Assembly (NCBI RefSeq): GCF_009733865.1
Contig: NZ_WOFB01000002.1
Span: 124,001-188,000, forward strand
Direction: 5' to 3'
DNA: 64,000 nt
Origin: Oceanobacillus salinisoli
Lineage (GTDB): Bacteria; Bacillota; Bacilli; Bacillales; Amphibacillaceae
Below the pieces are notes generated by a model. That model saw nothing but the letters and a program-made list of their open reading frames with translations, had not been told where the DNA came from and ran no database searches. The translations under genes were made by a program, and so were the position numbers. Each line of letters opens with the position of its first letter. The first letter of the stretch is position 1. Shown one piece after another: positions 54,332 to 62,520 of the stretch.

Positions 54332-54443
54332 AGTAAGGTAGTAATTTGCTGTTTAGAACTTTCGGTTTGCTTATATAGCAAGCAACGATGATATTGGCTA
54401 AACACATAAGTTGTAGATAAATTGTTAGAAAGAGGTGAAAGAT

Positions 54444-55643
54444 ATGCCAATCATAGAAGTAGATAAATTAACAAAGATATTTGGAAAGAATACAAAACAT
54501 GCACGAAAGCTACTTGATGAAGGGAAATCTAAAGAAGCCATACTGAAGGAAACAGGGAATACGGTTGGTGTTAATCAAGCCTCATTTTCTGTAGAACCAG
54601 GAGAAGTATTCGTGATCATGGGTCTATCAGGGAGTGGTAAGTCAACTTTAGTTCGACTTATTAATAGATTAATAGAGCCAACATCAGGAAGTATCTATAT
54701 TGATGGAGAAGATTTGTCTAAAATGGATAAGCCTGCTCTTCGTCAAGTACGAAGAGAAAAATTAAGTATGGTATTCCAAAAATTTGGTCTGTTTCCACAT
54801 CGAACCATTTTGCAAAATGCAGAGTATGGATTGGAAATACAGAATATACCGAAAGAAGAACGGGAAAATAAAGCAAAACAAGCGTTGGAATTAGTGGGGC
54901 TTGGGGATTATATTCATCAATACCCTGGTCAATTATCAGGTGGGATGCAGCAGCGTGTAGGTCTGGCCAGAGCGCTGGCTAATGATCCAAAGGTGTTATT
55001 AATGGATGAGGCATTTTCAGCACTGGATCCACTGATTCGTAAAGAAATGCAGGATGAGCTGCTTGACCTGCAAACATCGATGCAGAAGACCATTATATTT
55101 ATTACACATGACTTGGATGAAGCATTACGTCTTGGAGACCGAATTGCATTAATGAAAGATGGTTCCATTGTACAAATTGGAACACCGGAAGAAATATTGG
55201 TACAGCCAGCAAATGATTATGTTGAAAAATTCGTGGAAGATGTGGATCGGTCTAAGGTGCTGACTGCTCAGCACATTATGAAACGACCGGAAACAATAAA
55301 TGTGGAAAAACATGGTCCTCGTGTAGCACTGGAAAGGATGAGAGAAGAGGGTCTATCCAGTATCTTTGTCATTGACAGTAAGAAAAACTTGAAAGGATAC
55401 ATCACAGCTGAGGATGCATCTGATGCACGGAAAAAAGACATCAAAGATTTACAGCAAATCATTAGAACAGATATGCCAAAAGTAGAAAAGGATACGGCAT
55501 TGCATGATATATTTACCATCATTCATGACTCACCGGTTCCAGTAACCGTTGTGGAAGAAGGAAAATTAGTAGGGATTATTGTACGTGGTTCGGTAATTGC
55601 AGCACTAGCTGGGGATAGCGAGGTGAATTTAGAAAATGCTTAA
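54444..55643 (+). CDS. opuAA: Glycine betaine ABC transporter ATP-binding protein
   Basis: ATPase of the osmoprotectant importer OpuA. The 399-aa protein has Walker [10 protein letters not shown] (about 60-68), signature [15 protein letters not shown] (about 163), Walker [14 protein letters not shown] (about 185) and two C-terminal CBS domains (about 275-395) that sense ionic strength in this family. ATG 54444 is chosen because AGAGGTGA lies upstream; GTG 54435 falls inside that site. It overlaps opuAB by 8 nt. Import of glycine betaine gives osmotic protection. Confidence 0.95.
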   Translation: MPIIEVDKLTKIFGKNTKHARKLLDEGKSKEAILKETGNTVGVNQASFSVEPGEVFVIMGLSGSGKSTLVRLINRLIEPTSGSIYIDGEDLSKMDKPALRQVRREKLSMVFQKFGLFPHRTILQNAEYGLEIQNIPKEERENKAKQALELVGLGDYIHQYPGQLSGGMQQRVGLARALANDPKVLLMDEAFSALDPLIRKEMQDELLDLQTSMQKTIIFITHDLDEALRLGDRIALMKDGSIVQIGTPEEILVQPANDYVEKFVEDVDRSKVLTAQHIMKRPETINVEKHGPRVALERMREEGLSSIFVIDSKKNLKGYITAEDASDARKKDIKDLQQIIRTDMPKVEKDTALHDIFTIIHDSPVPVTVVEEGKLVGIIVRGSVIAALAGDSEVNLENA

Positions 55644-56493
55644 TAGTTTATTAGACTTTGCGCCAAGAATACCAATTGCTGAAGGAACTGAATGGTTGAC
55701 AGATAAAATAACAGATGTATTTTCATTTCTGTTTGATCCTATCAATAAATACTTTGGCAATTTTATGGATTTCGTTGCAGATGATGTATTGATGGCCATT
55801 CCGCCTTTCATTTTTATATTAATTATAGCGGTGATTGCATTCTTTGTATCAGGTAAAAAGTTTGGTTTGGCGACGTTTTCGATTGTCGGGCTGTGGCTCA
55901 TATACAATCAAGGGCATTGGGATAATTTGATGAATACCGTAACGCTGGTACTGTTGGCAAGTATTTTATCTGTGATTATTGGTGTTCCAATTGGAATTTT
56001 AATGTCGAAAAGCAAGACTGCAAATGGAATCATTACTCCAATTCTTGATTTTATGCAGACGATGCCTGCATTTGTGTATCTGATTCCAGCAGTAGCGTTC
56101 TTCGGTATTGGAATGGTGCCTGGGGTGTTTGCGTCCCTTATCTTCGCAACTCCTCCTACAGTTCGTTTTACAAACTTGGGAATCAGGCAAGTATCCGAAG
56201 AATTAGTCGAAGCGGCAGACGCATTTGGTAGTACTGGTGCACAGAAGTTATTTAAAGTAGAATTGCCAATGGCTAAATCAACCATTATGGCAGGTATTAA
56301 CCAAACCGTTATGCTGGCTCTTTCCATGGTTGTTATTGCTTCCATGATTGGGGCACCAGGCCTTGGTAGAGAGGTTTTATCATCCTTGCAGCGTGCACAG
56401 GTTGGTACTGGTTTTGTGGCAGGACTTGGAATTGTTATATTAGCAATTATTATTGATCGTATTACACAAAGTATGAACAAGAAAAAAGATTAA
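55636..56493 (+). CDS. opuAB: Glycine betaine ABC transporter permease
   Basis: Membrane subunit of OpuA. The 285-aa protein has about seven to eight spans and the binding-protein-dependent transport signature [26 protein letters not shown] near 190-215 (EAA loop), plus [28 protein letters not shown] lies about 9 nt before the ATG, within the end of opuAA. It is followed after 68 bp by opuAC. Confidence 0.95.
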   Translation: MLNSLLDFAPRIPIAEGTEWLTDKITDVFSFLFDPINKYFGNFMDFVADDVLMAIPPFIFILIIAVIAFFVSGKKFGLATFSIVGLWLIYNQGHWDNLMNTVTLVLLASILSVIIGVPIGILMSKSKTANGIITPILDFMQTMPAFVYLIPAVAFFGIGMVPGVFASLIFATPPTVRFTNLGIRQVSEELVEAADAFGSTGAQKLFKVELPMAKSTIMAGINQTVMLALSMVVIASMIGAPGLGREVLSSLQRAQVGTGFVAGLGIVILAIIIDRITQSMNKKKD

Positions 56494-56561
56494 GTTGTTG
56501 GTATCTTTTCTCTACGAAAAGTTTCCATATATAAATTATAAAGAAGGGGAGATTCATAGTT

Positions 56562-57479
56562 ATGTTTAAACTTAACTGGAAACGTCTAAGTGTTGCAGCT
56601 GGACTTTCATTATCATTATTTGCAGCAGGTTGTGGAGCTGCAGAAGAAGAAACAGACACAGATACTGGTTCTGAGGAAGGTACAGAACAATCAGCATCCC
56701 TTGAAGGTCAAGAAATCGAATTGGCATACGTAGAATGGGATACAGAAATCGCATCTACACATGTTGTTGGAAAAGTACTTGAAGATTTAGGTTATGATGT
56801 AGAATTAACACCACTTGACAATGCCGTTATGTGGGAAGCTGTCTCTAGCGGAGAAGCTGATGGTATGGTTGCTGCATGGTTACCAGGAACACACGAAGCT
56901 CAATATGCAGAGTATGGAGACCAGATGGTTGATTTAGGATCAAACCTTGAAGGTGCTGCGATTGGTCTAGTTGTACCAACATATATGGATGCAGATTCTA
57001 TTGCTGATTTAACAGAAGAAGCTGGACAAACAATTACTGGTATTGAACCAGGTGCTGGTGTTGTAGCTACAGCTGAACAAGCTTTAGAAGACTATGAAAA
57101 CTTAGAAGGCTGGGAAGTACAAACTTCTTCAAGTGGTGCGATGGCAACTGCATTAGGCCAAGCTTATGAAAATGAAGAAGAAATCATTGTCACGGGCTGG
57201 TCTCCACACTGGAAATTTGGTAAATACGACCTTAAATATCTAGAAGACCCTGAAGGATCATTTGGTGAAGCAGAAGTAATTAATACGATGGTTCGTAAAG
57301 GATTAGAACAAGATGCACCAGAAGCTTATCAAGTATTAGATAACTTCTATTGGGAAACGGAAGATATGGAAGAAGTAATGCTTGCTATTCAAGATGGTAC
57401 TAGTCCTGAAGATGCAGCAGCTACTTGGGTTGAAGAAAACCAAGATAAAGTTGCTGAATGGACAGAAGGCATCGAATAA
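56562..57479 (+). CDS. opuAC: Glycine betaine ABC transporter substrate-binding lipoprotein
   Basis: Extracellular binding protein of OpuA. The 305-aa precursor has a lipoprotein signal ending LFAAGC (Cys near 24). Lobe 1 (about 47-145) begins IELAYVEWDTEIASTHV and includes VAAWLPGTH; lobe 2 (about 146-300) begins TITGIEPGAG and includes VTGWSPHWKF. These Trp residues are the aromatic cage positions expected for quaternary amines. GGGGAG lies about 10 nt before the ATG. The lobe order is lobe 1 then lobe 2, the reverse of the next gene. A terminator follows. Confidence 0.95.
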   Translation: MFKLNWKRLSVAAGLSLSLFAAGCGAAEEETDTDTGSEEGTEQSASLEGQEIELAYVEWDTEIASTHVVGKVLEDLGYDVELTPLDNAVMWEAVSSGEADGMVAAWLPGTHEAQYAEYGDQMVDLGSNLEGAAIGLVVPTYMDADSIADLTEEAGQTITGIEPGAGVVATAEQALEDYENLEGWEVQTSSSGAMATALGQAYENEEEIIVTGWSPHWKFGKYDLKYLEDPEGSFGEAEVINTMVRKGLEQDAPEAYQVLDNFYWETEDMEEVMLAIQDGTSPEDAAATWVEENQDKVAEWTEGIE

Positions 57480-57495
57480 TTCATATAACTTTTTT

Positions 57496-57536
57496 ATAAA
57501 GGCTGATACGTATAACCGGTATCAGCCTTTATATTA
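57496..57536 (+). terminator. Terminator of opuA
   Basis: AAAGGCTGATAC and GTATCAGCCTTT pair around GTATAACCG and are followed by ATATT. Confidence 0.85.
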
Positions 57537-57619
57537 AACTTTTGTAAGTATGGTTGCTTTTAAATTTTGATAGTTACTCTTAGAAAACAGCTAAAAAAAG
57601 TAGAGGAGTTTCTTATTGT

Positions 57620-58540
57620 ATGTTATTTAACAATTTAAGATGGAAAAAATTCGTATTTTTCATTGGGTTATCACTTGTATTAATTACTGCTGGCTGTGGT
57701 TCAGATGATACAGCAGGCGAAAGTGAAGAAATAAACTATAGCGAAGCGGTGGATTACACGATTACCGGTATAGAACCAGGAGCAGGCCTAACTATAACGA
57801 CAGAAAAAGCTATACAGGAATATGAGAATTTAGCGGGATGGGACTTAGAATTGTCTTCCACTGGGGCCATGGTAACAGAGCTTGGTCAAGCTATTGATAA
57901 TGAGGAACCAATAGTTGTAACTGGATGGAATCCACACTGGAAATTTGTCAAATATGATAACTTAAAATATCTAGAGGATCCTAAAGGTGTTTTTGGGGGA
58001 GAAGAAGTCATTAAAACTATAGCTAGAAAAGGGTTGAAGGAAGAGAAACCAGATGCCTATAAGATTCTAGATCAATTTTATTGGGAAGTAGAAGATATGG
58101 AAAGTATTATGTATGAATCATCTGAGACAGGAGCAGAGATCCAAGAGGTAGCGAAAAAGTGGGTAGAGGATAATCCAGAAAAAGTTGCAGAATGGACAGA
58201 AGGAGTAGAGGATGGGGATGGGGTTTCTGTTGAACTGATATCTATTCCATGGGATACAGAACGTGCCTCTGCCTATGTTATGGCCGAAGTATTAGAGCAA
58301 AAAGGGTTTAATGTAAAAGTTACTCCAGTTGATGTAGCTGTTGCTTTTGAAGCAATTGCAAATGGTGAAGGGGATGCTTCACTTATCGCTTGGATGCCAA
58401 TTACTCACAAGGATTTTTATGAGCAATATGAAGACCAATTCGATGATTTGGGAGAAAATTTAAAAGGTGCCAAAATTGGATTGGTGGTTCCAGATTATAT
58501 GGATATCGATTCCATTGAAGACCTGGAGCCAAAGGAATAA
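57620..58540 (+). CDS. Second OpuAC-type binding lipoprotein, circularly permuted
   Basis: A 306-aa lipoprotein (signal ending LITAGC, Cys near 27) with the same two lobes as OpuAC in swapped order. Its first lobe (about 45-195) begins YTITGIEPGAGLTITTEKAI and contains VTGWNPHWKF; its second lobe (about 205-300) begins VELISIPWDTERASAYVM and contains LIAWMPITH, ending DYMDIDSIEDLEPKE. All three Trp cage positions are kept, so it probably binds betaine or a related amine. AGAGGAG lies about 12 nt before the ATG. It is behind the opuA terminator, so it may have its own promoter or depend on read-through. It could feed OpuA or act as a sensor. Confidence 0.88.
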   Translation: MLFNNLRWKKFVFFIGLSLVLITAGCGSDDTAGESEEINYSEAVDYTITGIEPGAGLTITTEKAIQEYENLAGWDLELSSTGAMVTELGQAIDNEEPIVVTGWNPHWKFVKYDNLKYLEDPKGVFGGEEVIKTIARKGLKEEKPDAYKILDQFYWEVEDMESIMYESSETGAEIQEVAKKWVEDNPEKVAEWTEGVEDGDGVSVELISIPWDTERASAYVMAEVLEQKGFNVKVTPVDVAVAFEAIANGEGDASLIAWMPITHKDFYEQYEDQFDDLGENLKGAKIGLVVPDYMDIDSIEDLEPKE

Positions 58541-58544
58541 ATGA

Positions 58545-58700
58545 AAAGGCCATCTGCTAAGGATGGTCTTCTTACATGTAAGAGACGTATAAAATTTTAG
58601 ATGTAAAAATAATCATTTTTTAGAATATCCTCTTTAAGAAAACAGCCAATAGAAGAGAAAAAATAAAGCTTTCTCCTTATAGAAAAAGCTTTATTTTTGC
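58545..58700 (+). terminator. Two hairpins after the permuted binding protein
   Basis: AAGGCCATC...GATGGTCTT (58547-58573) directly follows the stop. A second hairpin, AAATAAAGCTTT...AAAGCTTTATTTTT (58659-58698), has a T-run. Either can end transcription. Confidence 0.65.
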
Positions 58701-58759
58701 TTAGGAAATTATAAAATGTAAAACCTGTGGATAATTTGCATTACTATAAGTAGCCACAT

Positions 58760-59075
58760 CCAGCTCCAGCGCCCAGCGACTAGCGAGACTTCCTTCACCT
58801 CCGTACGATAAAAAAGACTTGCCGATTGGTGAAACCAGAGGCTTAGTCGCACTTATACCCTGGCGGTGAAAGTCAACATCGACTGAGGTTTTTAGGAAGG
58901 CCGACTAAAAGCGGGCTCTAGCGCTCAGGCGTCGGCATACCCCTATGAAGGGGCATATTTCCTTTATCTCCTGCGGGGACTGTTCGGTTAAACCACCGCT
59001 TTACGCGGTAACACCGAACCACCTGGCATGGCCAGGCGCAGTCCGTACGTCGCTAAACGGGCGCTTGCGCTTTTG
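58760..59075. repeat. Repeat C copy 1: structured intergenic element
   Basis: A 316-bp element starting near CAGCTCCAGCGCCCAGCGAC and ending CGCTAAACGGGCGCTTGCGC. Its ends are complementary (GCGCCC...AGCG against CGCT...GGGCGC). It contains stacked small hairpins such as CACCGCTTTACGCGGT and CCTGGCATGGCCAGG. A second copy lies at 60736. It abuts the 3' end of yhaH, whose stop is 4 bp away. No protein is encoded. Confidence 0.8.
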
Positions 59076-59078
59076 TTC

Positions 59079-59435
59079 TTAATTTTGTTGTTTCACTTTT
59101 TCTTCCAGGTCTTTTAAACTACTTTCAATTTGTTCCAGATAATTGTGAATACTTTCCTGATGGGGTTCAACCGTTTGTTTCCATTCTTCTACGGATTGTT
59201 TTATATCCTGTGTTAGATCCTTAATTAAAACGGCACTTTCTTTCGTAGTTTCCGTGATTTGTCTCTTAAGCCGCAGACCATCTTCTTTTAAATGATGTAA
59301 CATTTCCCTGAGGTCCTGCTCCTTAAAACGGCTGCGAAGCTCTCTTCCGGATGAAGGTGTCGTTAACAATGCCACAGAAGCACTAACTGCTCCACCAACG
59401 ACGATTCCTAATACGAGTGATTTTGCTCTTGACAT
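59079..59435 (-). CDS. yhaH: YtxH-domain protein (YhaH-like)
   Basis: A 118-aa protein with an N-terminal hydrophobic segment (about 5-25, SLVLGIVVGGAVSASVALLTTP) followed by the YtxH motif SSGRELRSRFKE and a long helical, coiled-coil-forming tail. In B. subtilis yhaH lies beside hpr and trpP; here it precedes repeat C. ATG 59435 is preferred since AAAGGAG lies upstream; an ATG seven codons earlier is inside that site. Function is unknown; family members are general-stress proteins. Confidence 0.85.
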   Translation of the reverse strand: MSRAKSLVLGIVVGGAVSASVALLTTPSSGRELRSRFKEQDLREMLHHLKEDGLRLKRQITETTKESAVLIKDLTQDIKQSVEEWKQTVEPHQESIHNYLEQIESSLKDLEEKVKQQN

Positions 59436-59537
59436 AAAAAAACACGCTCCTTTCATTAAATTATTATATCATTTTTTCCAATTATTCTATAGTGAAGCCA
59501 TTCAAATAAAAATGTTTTACTATCGGCCGTCATGATT

Positions 59538-59577
59538 AAAAAAATCCTCTGGCATGGTGTATGCCAGAGGATTCATT
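59538..59577 (-). terminator. Terminator of trpP
   Basis: On the minus strand ATCCTCTGGCAT and ATGCCAGAGGAT pair around ACACC and run into TTTTTTT. Confidence 0.9.
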
Positions 59578-59583
59578 TTTACG

Positions 59584-60102
59584 CTACGCTGCAGCAAATT
59601 TGGTTCGCTTCATAATGGATTGTACAATTGGATATACAACTACCATAATAATCGTGTTTACTGCTGCTGCTGGCAGAATCGCACCTATAAATAATGCGAT
59701 AAATCCACCTTCCCCTAAACCAGCGATTAAAGCAACTACCGCCGCAAAAATCGAACCACTGATTAAAGTCCCGATAAAGGTTAGTACAGGTGCACTAATC
59801 GTATTTTTTGCTCTATTTTGTAAGAATAGGAATAATGCCAAAACAACAAAAGCTGTAATTGGTTTATCAATCATATTGGCAATTTGTCCCCCTGGAGCTT
59901 GTGTTGTTAATGCAGAAATAACACCTGATACTAATGCTAATAATAAAACATATTTTGCCCTTGGAAATAGAAAAATGCCTAAAAACATCATGGATAACAG
60001 CATATCTGGTTTCACTCCAAATATATAACCTGGAACGAAAGCATGAAGCACTGTCCCAATCCCTATTAACAGGGATAAAGTAATTAATATACGAATATTC
60101 AT
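59584..60102 (-). CDS. trpP: Tryptophan transporter TrpP
   Basis: Membrane protein for tryptophan uptake, B. subtilis YhaG/TrpP family. The 172-aa protein has five to six spans, beginning NIRILITLSLLIGIGTVLHAF with GYIFGVKPDMLLSMMFLGIF and the conserved PGGQIANMIDKPITAF. The ATG is preceded by GGAGAGG. That site lies inside an array of GAG/UAG triplets spaced five bases apart (60110-60157), the form of a TRAP-binding site, as for trpP in B. subtilis. Its own terminator follows. Confidence 0.92.
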   Translation of the reverse strand: MNIRILITLSLLIGIGTVLHAFVPGYIFGVKPDMLLSMMFLGIFLFPRAKYVLLLALVSGVISALTTQAPGGQIANMIDKPITAFVVLALFLFLQNRAKNTISAPVLTFIGTLISGSIFAAVVALIAGLGEGGFIALFIGAILPAAAVNTIIMVVVYPIVQSIMKRTKFAAA

Positions 60103-60109
60103 TTTTTAC

Positions 60110-60157
60110 CTCTCCTCATCTATGCATTTCTATGCTCTACTGTTCTCTTCCCAACTG
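60110..60157 (-). promoter_or_regulatory. TRAP-type triplet array over the trpP ribosome site
   Basis: On the minus strand NAG triplets fall in a strict 5-nt register at 60155 (CAG), 60145 (GAG), 60140 (CAG), 60135 (GAG), 60130 (UAG), 60120 (UAG), 60115 (GAG) and 60110 (GAG); only the 60150 and 60125 positions miss. The last two triplets form the GGAGAGG ribosome site. Tryptophan-bound TRAP would block translation initiation. mtrB itself is not in the window. Confidence 0.72.
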
Positions 60158-60248
60158 TAAACTATTTTTCAGCTGCGGAATGTATTGTAATTATAACAAA
60201 AAACGTTCTAAATAAAAAGTACTATTTTTTAATTTCCATTTTTTCTGA

Positions 60249-60680
60249 CTAATTTGTAATGTTTTGATTAATTTCTGCAGCAATTTGTTGTAAATCTTCG
60301 GATGTATACTCATCTGAATGGGTTTTCCAATTTGGTGTGTAGCCGTCTCCTTCACCATAACGTGGAATCAAGTGAATATGTAGGTGAAACACAGATTGTT
60401 CTGCTGCTTTTTCATTATTATTAAGCAGGTTCATGCCTAATGGCTGATAGGTTTCTTTAATAGCATTAGCAATGATTGGAATACGTTGAAATAATTCTTT
60501 TGCTACTTCTGGTGGGGTTTCGAAAATATTTTTGGTATGGGTTTTTGGAATGACTAGAGTATGGCCTTTTGTGACCTGGGAAATGTCAAGAAAAGCATAC
60601 ACTTTTTCATCCTCATATACTTTTGCGGAAGGTATCTCACCGTCAATTATTTTACAAAAAATGCAATCCTCATGACTCAT
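60249..60680 (-). CDS. hit: HIT family hydrolase
   Basis: Small nucleotide-binding hydrolase of the histidine-triad superfamily. The 143-aa protein has CIFCKIIDGEIPSAKVYE at the N-terminus, with Cys positions that can bind zinc, and the triad HLHIHLIPRY (about 99-108). ATG 60680 is chosen because AAGGAG lies upstream; reading from 60746 would add 22 residues overlapping repeat C. In Bacillus it neighbours ecsA, divergently. Physiological substrate is not known; HINT relatives cleave AMP from amines. Confidence 0.94.
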   Translation of the reverse strand: MSHEDCIFCKIIDGEIPSAKVYEDEKVYAFLDISQVTKGHTLVIPKTHTKNIFETPPEVAKELFQRIPIIANAIKETYQPLGMNLLNNNEKAAEQSVFHLHIHLIPRYGEGDGYTPNWKTHSDEYTSEDLQQIAAEINQNITN

Positions 60681-60735
60681 TTTTACCACTCCTTCTTTTT
60701 TAAAAAATAAGAAAGTATAAATTTGCGCTTTGATG

Positions 60736-61110
60736 TCTAGCTCCACGCCCAGCGACTAGCGGACTTCCCTCACCTCCGTACGATAAAGAAGACTTGCCGA
60801 TTGGTGAAACCAGAGGCTTAGTCGCACTTATACCCTTGAGGTGAAAGTCAACATCGACTCAGGTTTTTAGGAAGGCTGACTAAAAGCGGGCTCTAGCGCT
60901 CAGGCGTCGGCATACCCCTATGAAGGGGCTTGTTTCCTTTTCGCTCTTCAAGCATAAGATTCACTAAGATTTTTACATTCGTAAAAATCAAGATCATCTA
61001 ATCTCCTACGGGGACTGTTCGGTTAAAACCGCCGCTTTGCGCGGCAACACCGAACCACCTGGCATGGCCAGGCGCAGTCCGTACGTCGCTAAACGGGCGC
61101 TTGCGCTTTT
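60736..61110. repeat. Repeat C copy 2: structured intergenic element with an insertion
   Basis: A second copy of the 58760 element, 375 bp long. About 55 extra bases at 60940-61000 include a hairpin GATTTTTAC...GTAAAAATC (60968-60989). Start (CTAGCTCCACGCCCAGCGAC) and end (CGCTAAACGGGCGCTTGCGC) are conserved. It overlaps the upstream region of hit. Confidence 0.8.
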
Positions 61111-61179
61111 CTTATTATAGTTATTGTATAAGGGGAAGGGGACAAAGTAAAGCAATTAGGATGAGCTGGGGAGTTAGAA

Positions 61180-61560
61180 AAAGAAATAGGCCCAGCTCGC
61201 CTCCCAAGCGAACCAGACCTATTCTTTGCGAAGAAACAGGATGGTAAAACCTAATGAGTGGGGACCTGTAAACTTGTTAAATCGAGTTTAACTTTCGTTT
61301 ACAAAAACCTTTTTGTCAGCATCTCATATATGAGACGGGTTCTGGCAAAAGGGTTTTCTGCATTAGAACGCCAACACTAACACCTCATTTGTGTGTTATT
61401 GGTCATCAAATTTAGAGTAGTTTATCGTTTACTAACACCTCATTTGTGCTTTGAGTAACACGAAACTACATTAGTAACTCGATCACTAACACCTCATTTG
61501 TGATTCACACGTTCGTAAGTGTTTGCTATACATCCTGTTTCTTCAATAACTATTTTGTGC
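61180..61560 (-). ncRNA. Candidate structured RNA between hit and ecsA
   Basis: A 14-bp perfect closing stem joins GAAGAAACAGGATG (61230-61243) and CATCCTGTTTCTTC (61531-61544). Inside are an inner stem CTAATG/CATTAG (61251-61256 with 61361-61366), hairpins GTAAAC...GTTTAC (61268-61302) and AAAACC...GGTTTT (61304-61357, tip TCTCATATATGAGA), and three hairpins carrying ACTAACACCTCATTTGTG (61376, 61432 and 61485). On the minus strand a terminator-like hairpin with T-run follows at 61185-61226, so minus is favoured. No known family was recognised. Confidence 0.6.
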
Positions 61561-61720
61561 GGATTTGTGTTTCTTATACAAAGGTACTTAATTTTTTTGA
61601 TGTGAGTAATAGTAAGCAGTAGAATACTTCATAAGTAAAGAAAAATTACAAAACTGAATAGGCCTCCCTATCACTCAACCCAAATGGCTAAACGTGTCGA
61701 AAATTTACTCACGGTTTATT

Positions 61721-61749
61721 TTGGAAAAGCTATGTAAAAATGATAAAAT
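61721..61749 (+). promoter_or_regulatory. Sigma-A promoter of ecsAB
   Basis: TTGGAA (61721-61726) and TAAAAT (61744-61749) are 17 bp apart, 28 bp before the ecsA start. Confidence 0.65.
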
Positions 61750-61776
61750 CAAGGGTAGTGAAGAGGAGGAAATGAT

Positions 61777-62520
61777 TTGGATTCATTGCTGCACATAGAC
61801 AATCTTTATGGTGGATATACACATAAAAATGTATTGCACGGGATTTCCTTTGAAGTTCAGTCGAAAGAAATCGTTGGACTTATCGGTTTAAATGGTGCAG
61901 GAAAAAGTACGACCATTAAACATATTATTGGCCTGATGCAGCCAAAAAAAGGGAATATTTCCGTTAATGGAAAAACGTTTAAGGAAAACCCGGCATCTTA
62001 TCGAAATCAAATGGCATATATTCCAGAAATGCCAATTCTGTACGATGAATTAACCTTGTATGAACATCTTCATTTAACCGCAATGGCTTATGGGATTAGT
62101 GAAGAGGAATTTGAGAAAAGACTGAAGCCACTCTTGAAAGAATTTCGCATGGAGAAAAAGCTGAATTGGTTTCCGGTGCATTTTTCCAAAGGGATGCGCC
62201 AAAAAGTCATGATTATGTGCGCGTTTTTAATTGAACCGCCACTATATATTGTGGACGAGCCATTTGTTGGGTTGGATCCATTAGGAATTCAATCCTATCT
62301 TCAATTAATGAATGAAGTGAAAAATAATGGATCTGGTGTTTTAATGTCCACACACATTTTAGCTACTGCGGAACGTTACTGTGATCGATTTGTTATATTG
62401 CATGATGGAAAAATACGGGCGATGGGGACACTAGAGGAACTACGTGATAGCTTTAATATGGCTGGTGCAACCTTGGATGATTTATATGTACAGCTTACAA
62501 AGGAAGATAGCCATGTTTGA
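61777..62520 (+). CDS. ecsA: ABC transporter ATP-binding protein EcsA
   Basis: ATPase of the EcsAB complex, which in B. subtilis supports protein secretion, competence and processing of signal and anti-sigma peptides through RasP. The 247-aa protein has Walker A GLNGAGKST (about 36-44), signature HFSKGMRQKVMIMCAF (about 137), Walker B YIVDEPFVGLDP (about 156) and switch His in STHILATAERYCD. The TTG start has GAGGAGG about 8 nt upstream. It overlaps ecsB by 8 nt. Confidence 0.94.
   Translation: MDSLLHIDNLYGGYTHKNVLHGISFEVQSKEIVGLIGLNGAGKSTTIKHIIGLMQPKKGNISVNGKTFKENPASYRNQMAYIPEMPILYDELTLYEHLHLTAMAYGISEEEFEKRLKPLLKEFRMEKKLNWFPVHFSKGMRQKVMIMCAFLIEPPLYIVDEPFVGLDPLGIQSYLQLMNEVKNNGSGVLMSTHILATAERYCDRFVILHDGKIRAMGTLEELRDSFNMAGATLDDLYVQLTKEDSHV

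Noticed and set aside
55908-56480. Reading frame of 190 codons antisense to opuAB
   Set aside because: Opposite strand of a conserved permease; no start signals and shadow-type composition.
61370-61510. CRISPR-like reading of the three 18-base repeats near 61376, 61432 and 61485
   Set aside because: Only three copies with uneven spacers that pair with their own flanks; no cas genes; a folded RNA explains them better.
61180-61560. RNase P RNA, tmRNA, SRP RNA or 6S RNA
   Set aside because: None of the conserved core sequences of these RNAs recalled for Bacillus is visible in either strand.
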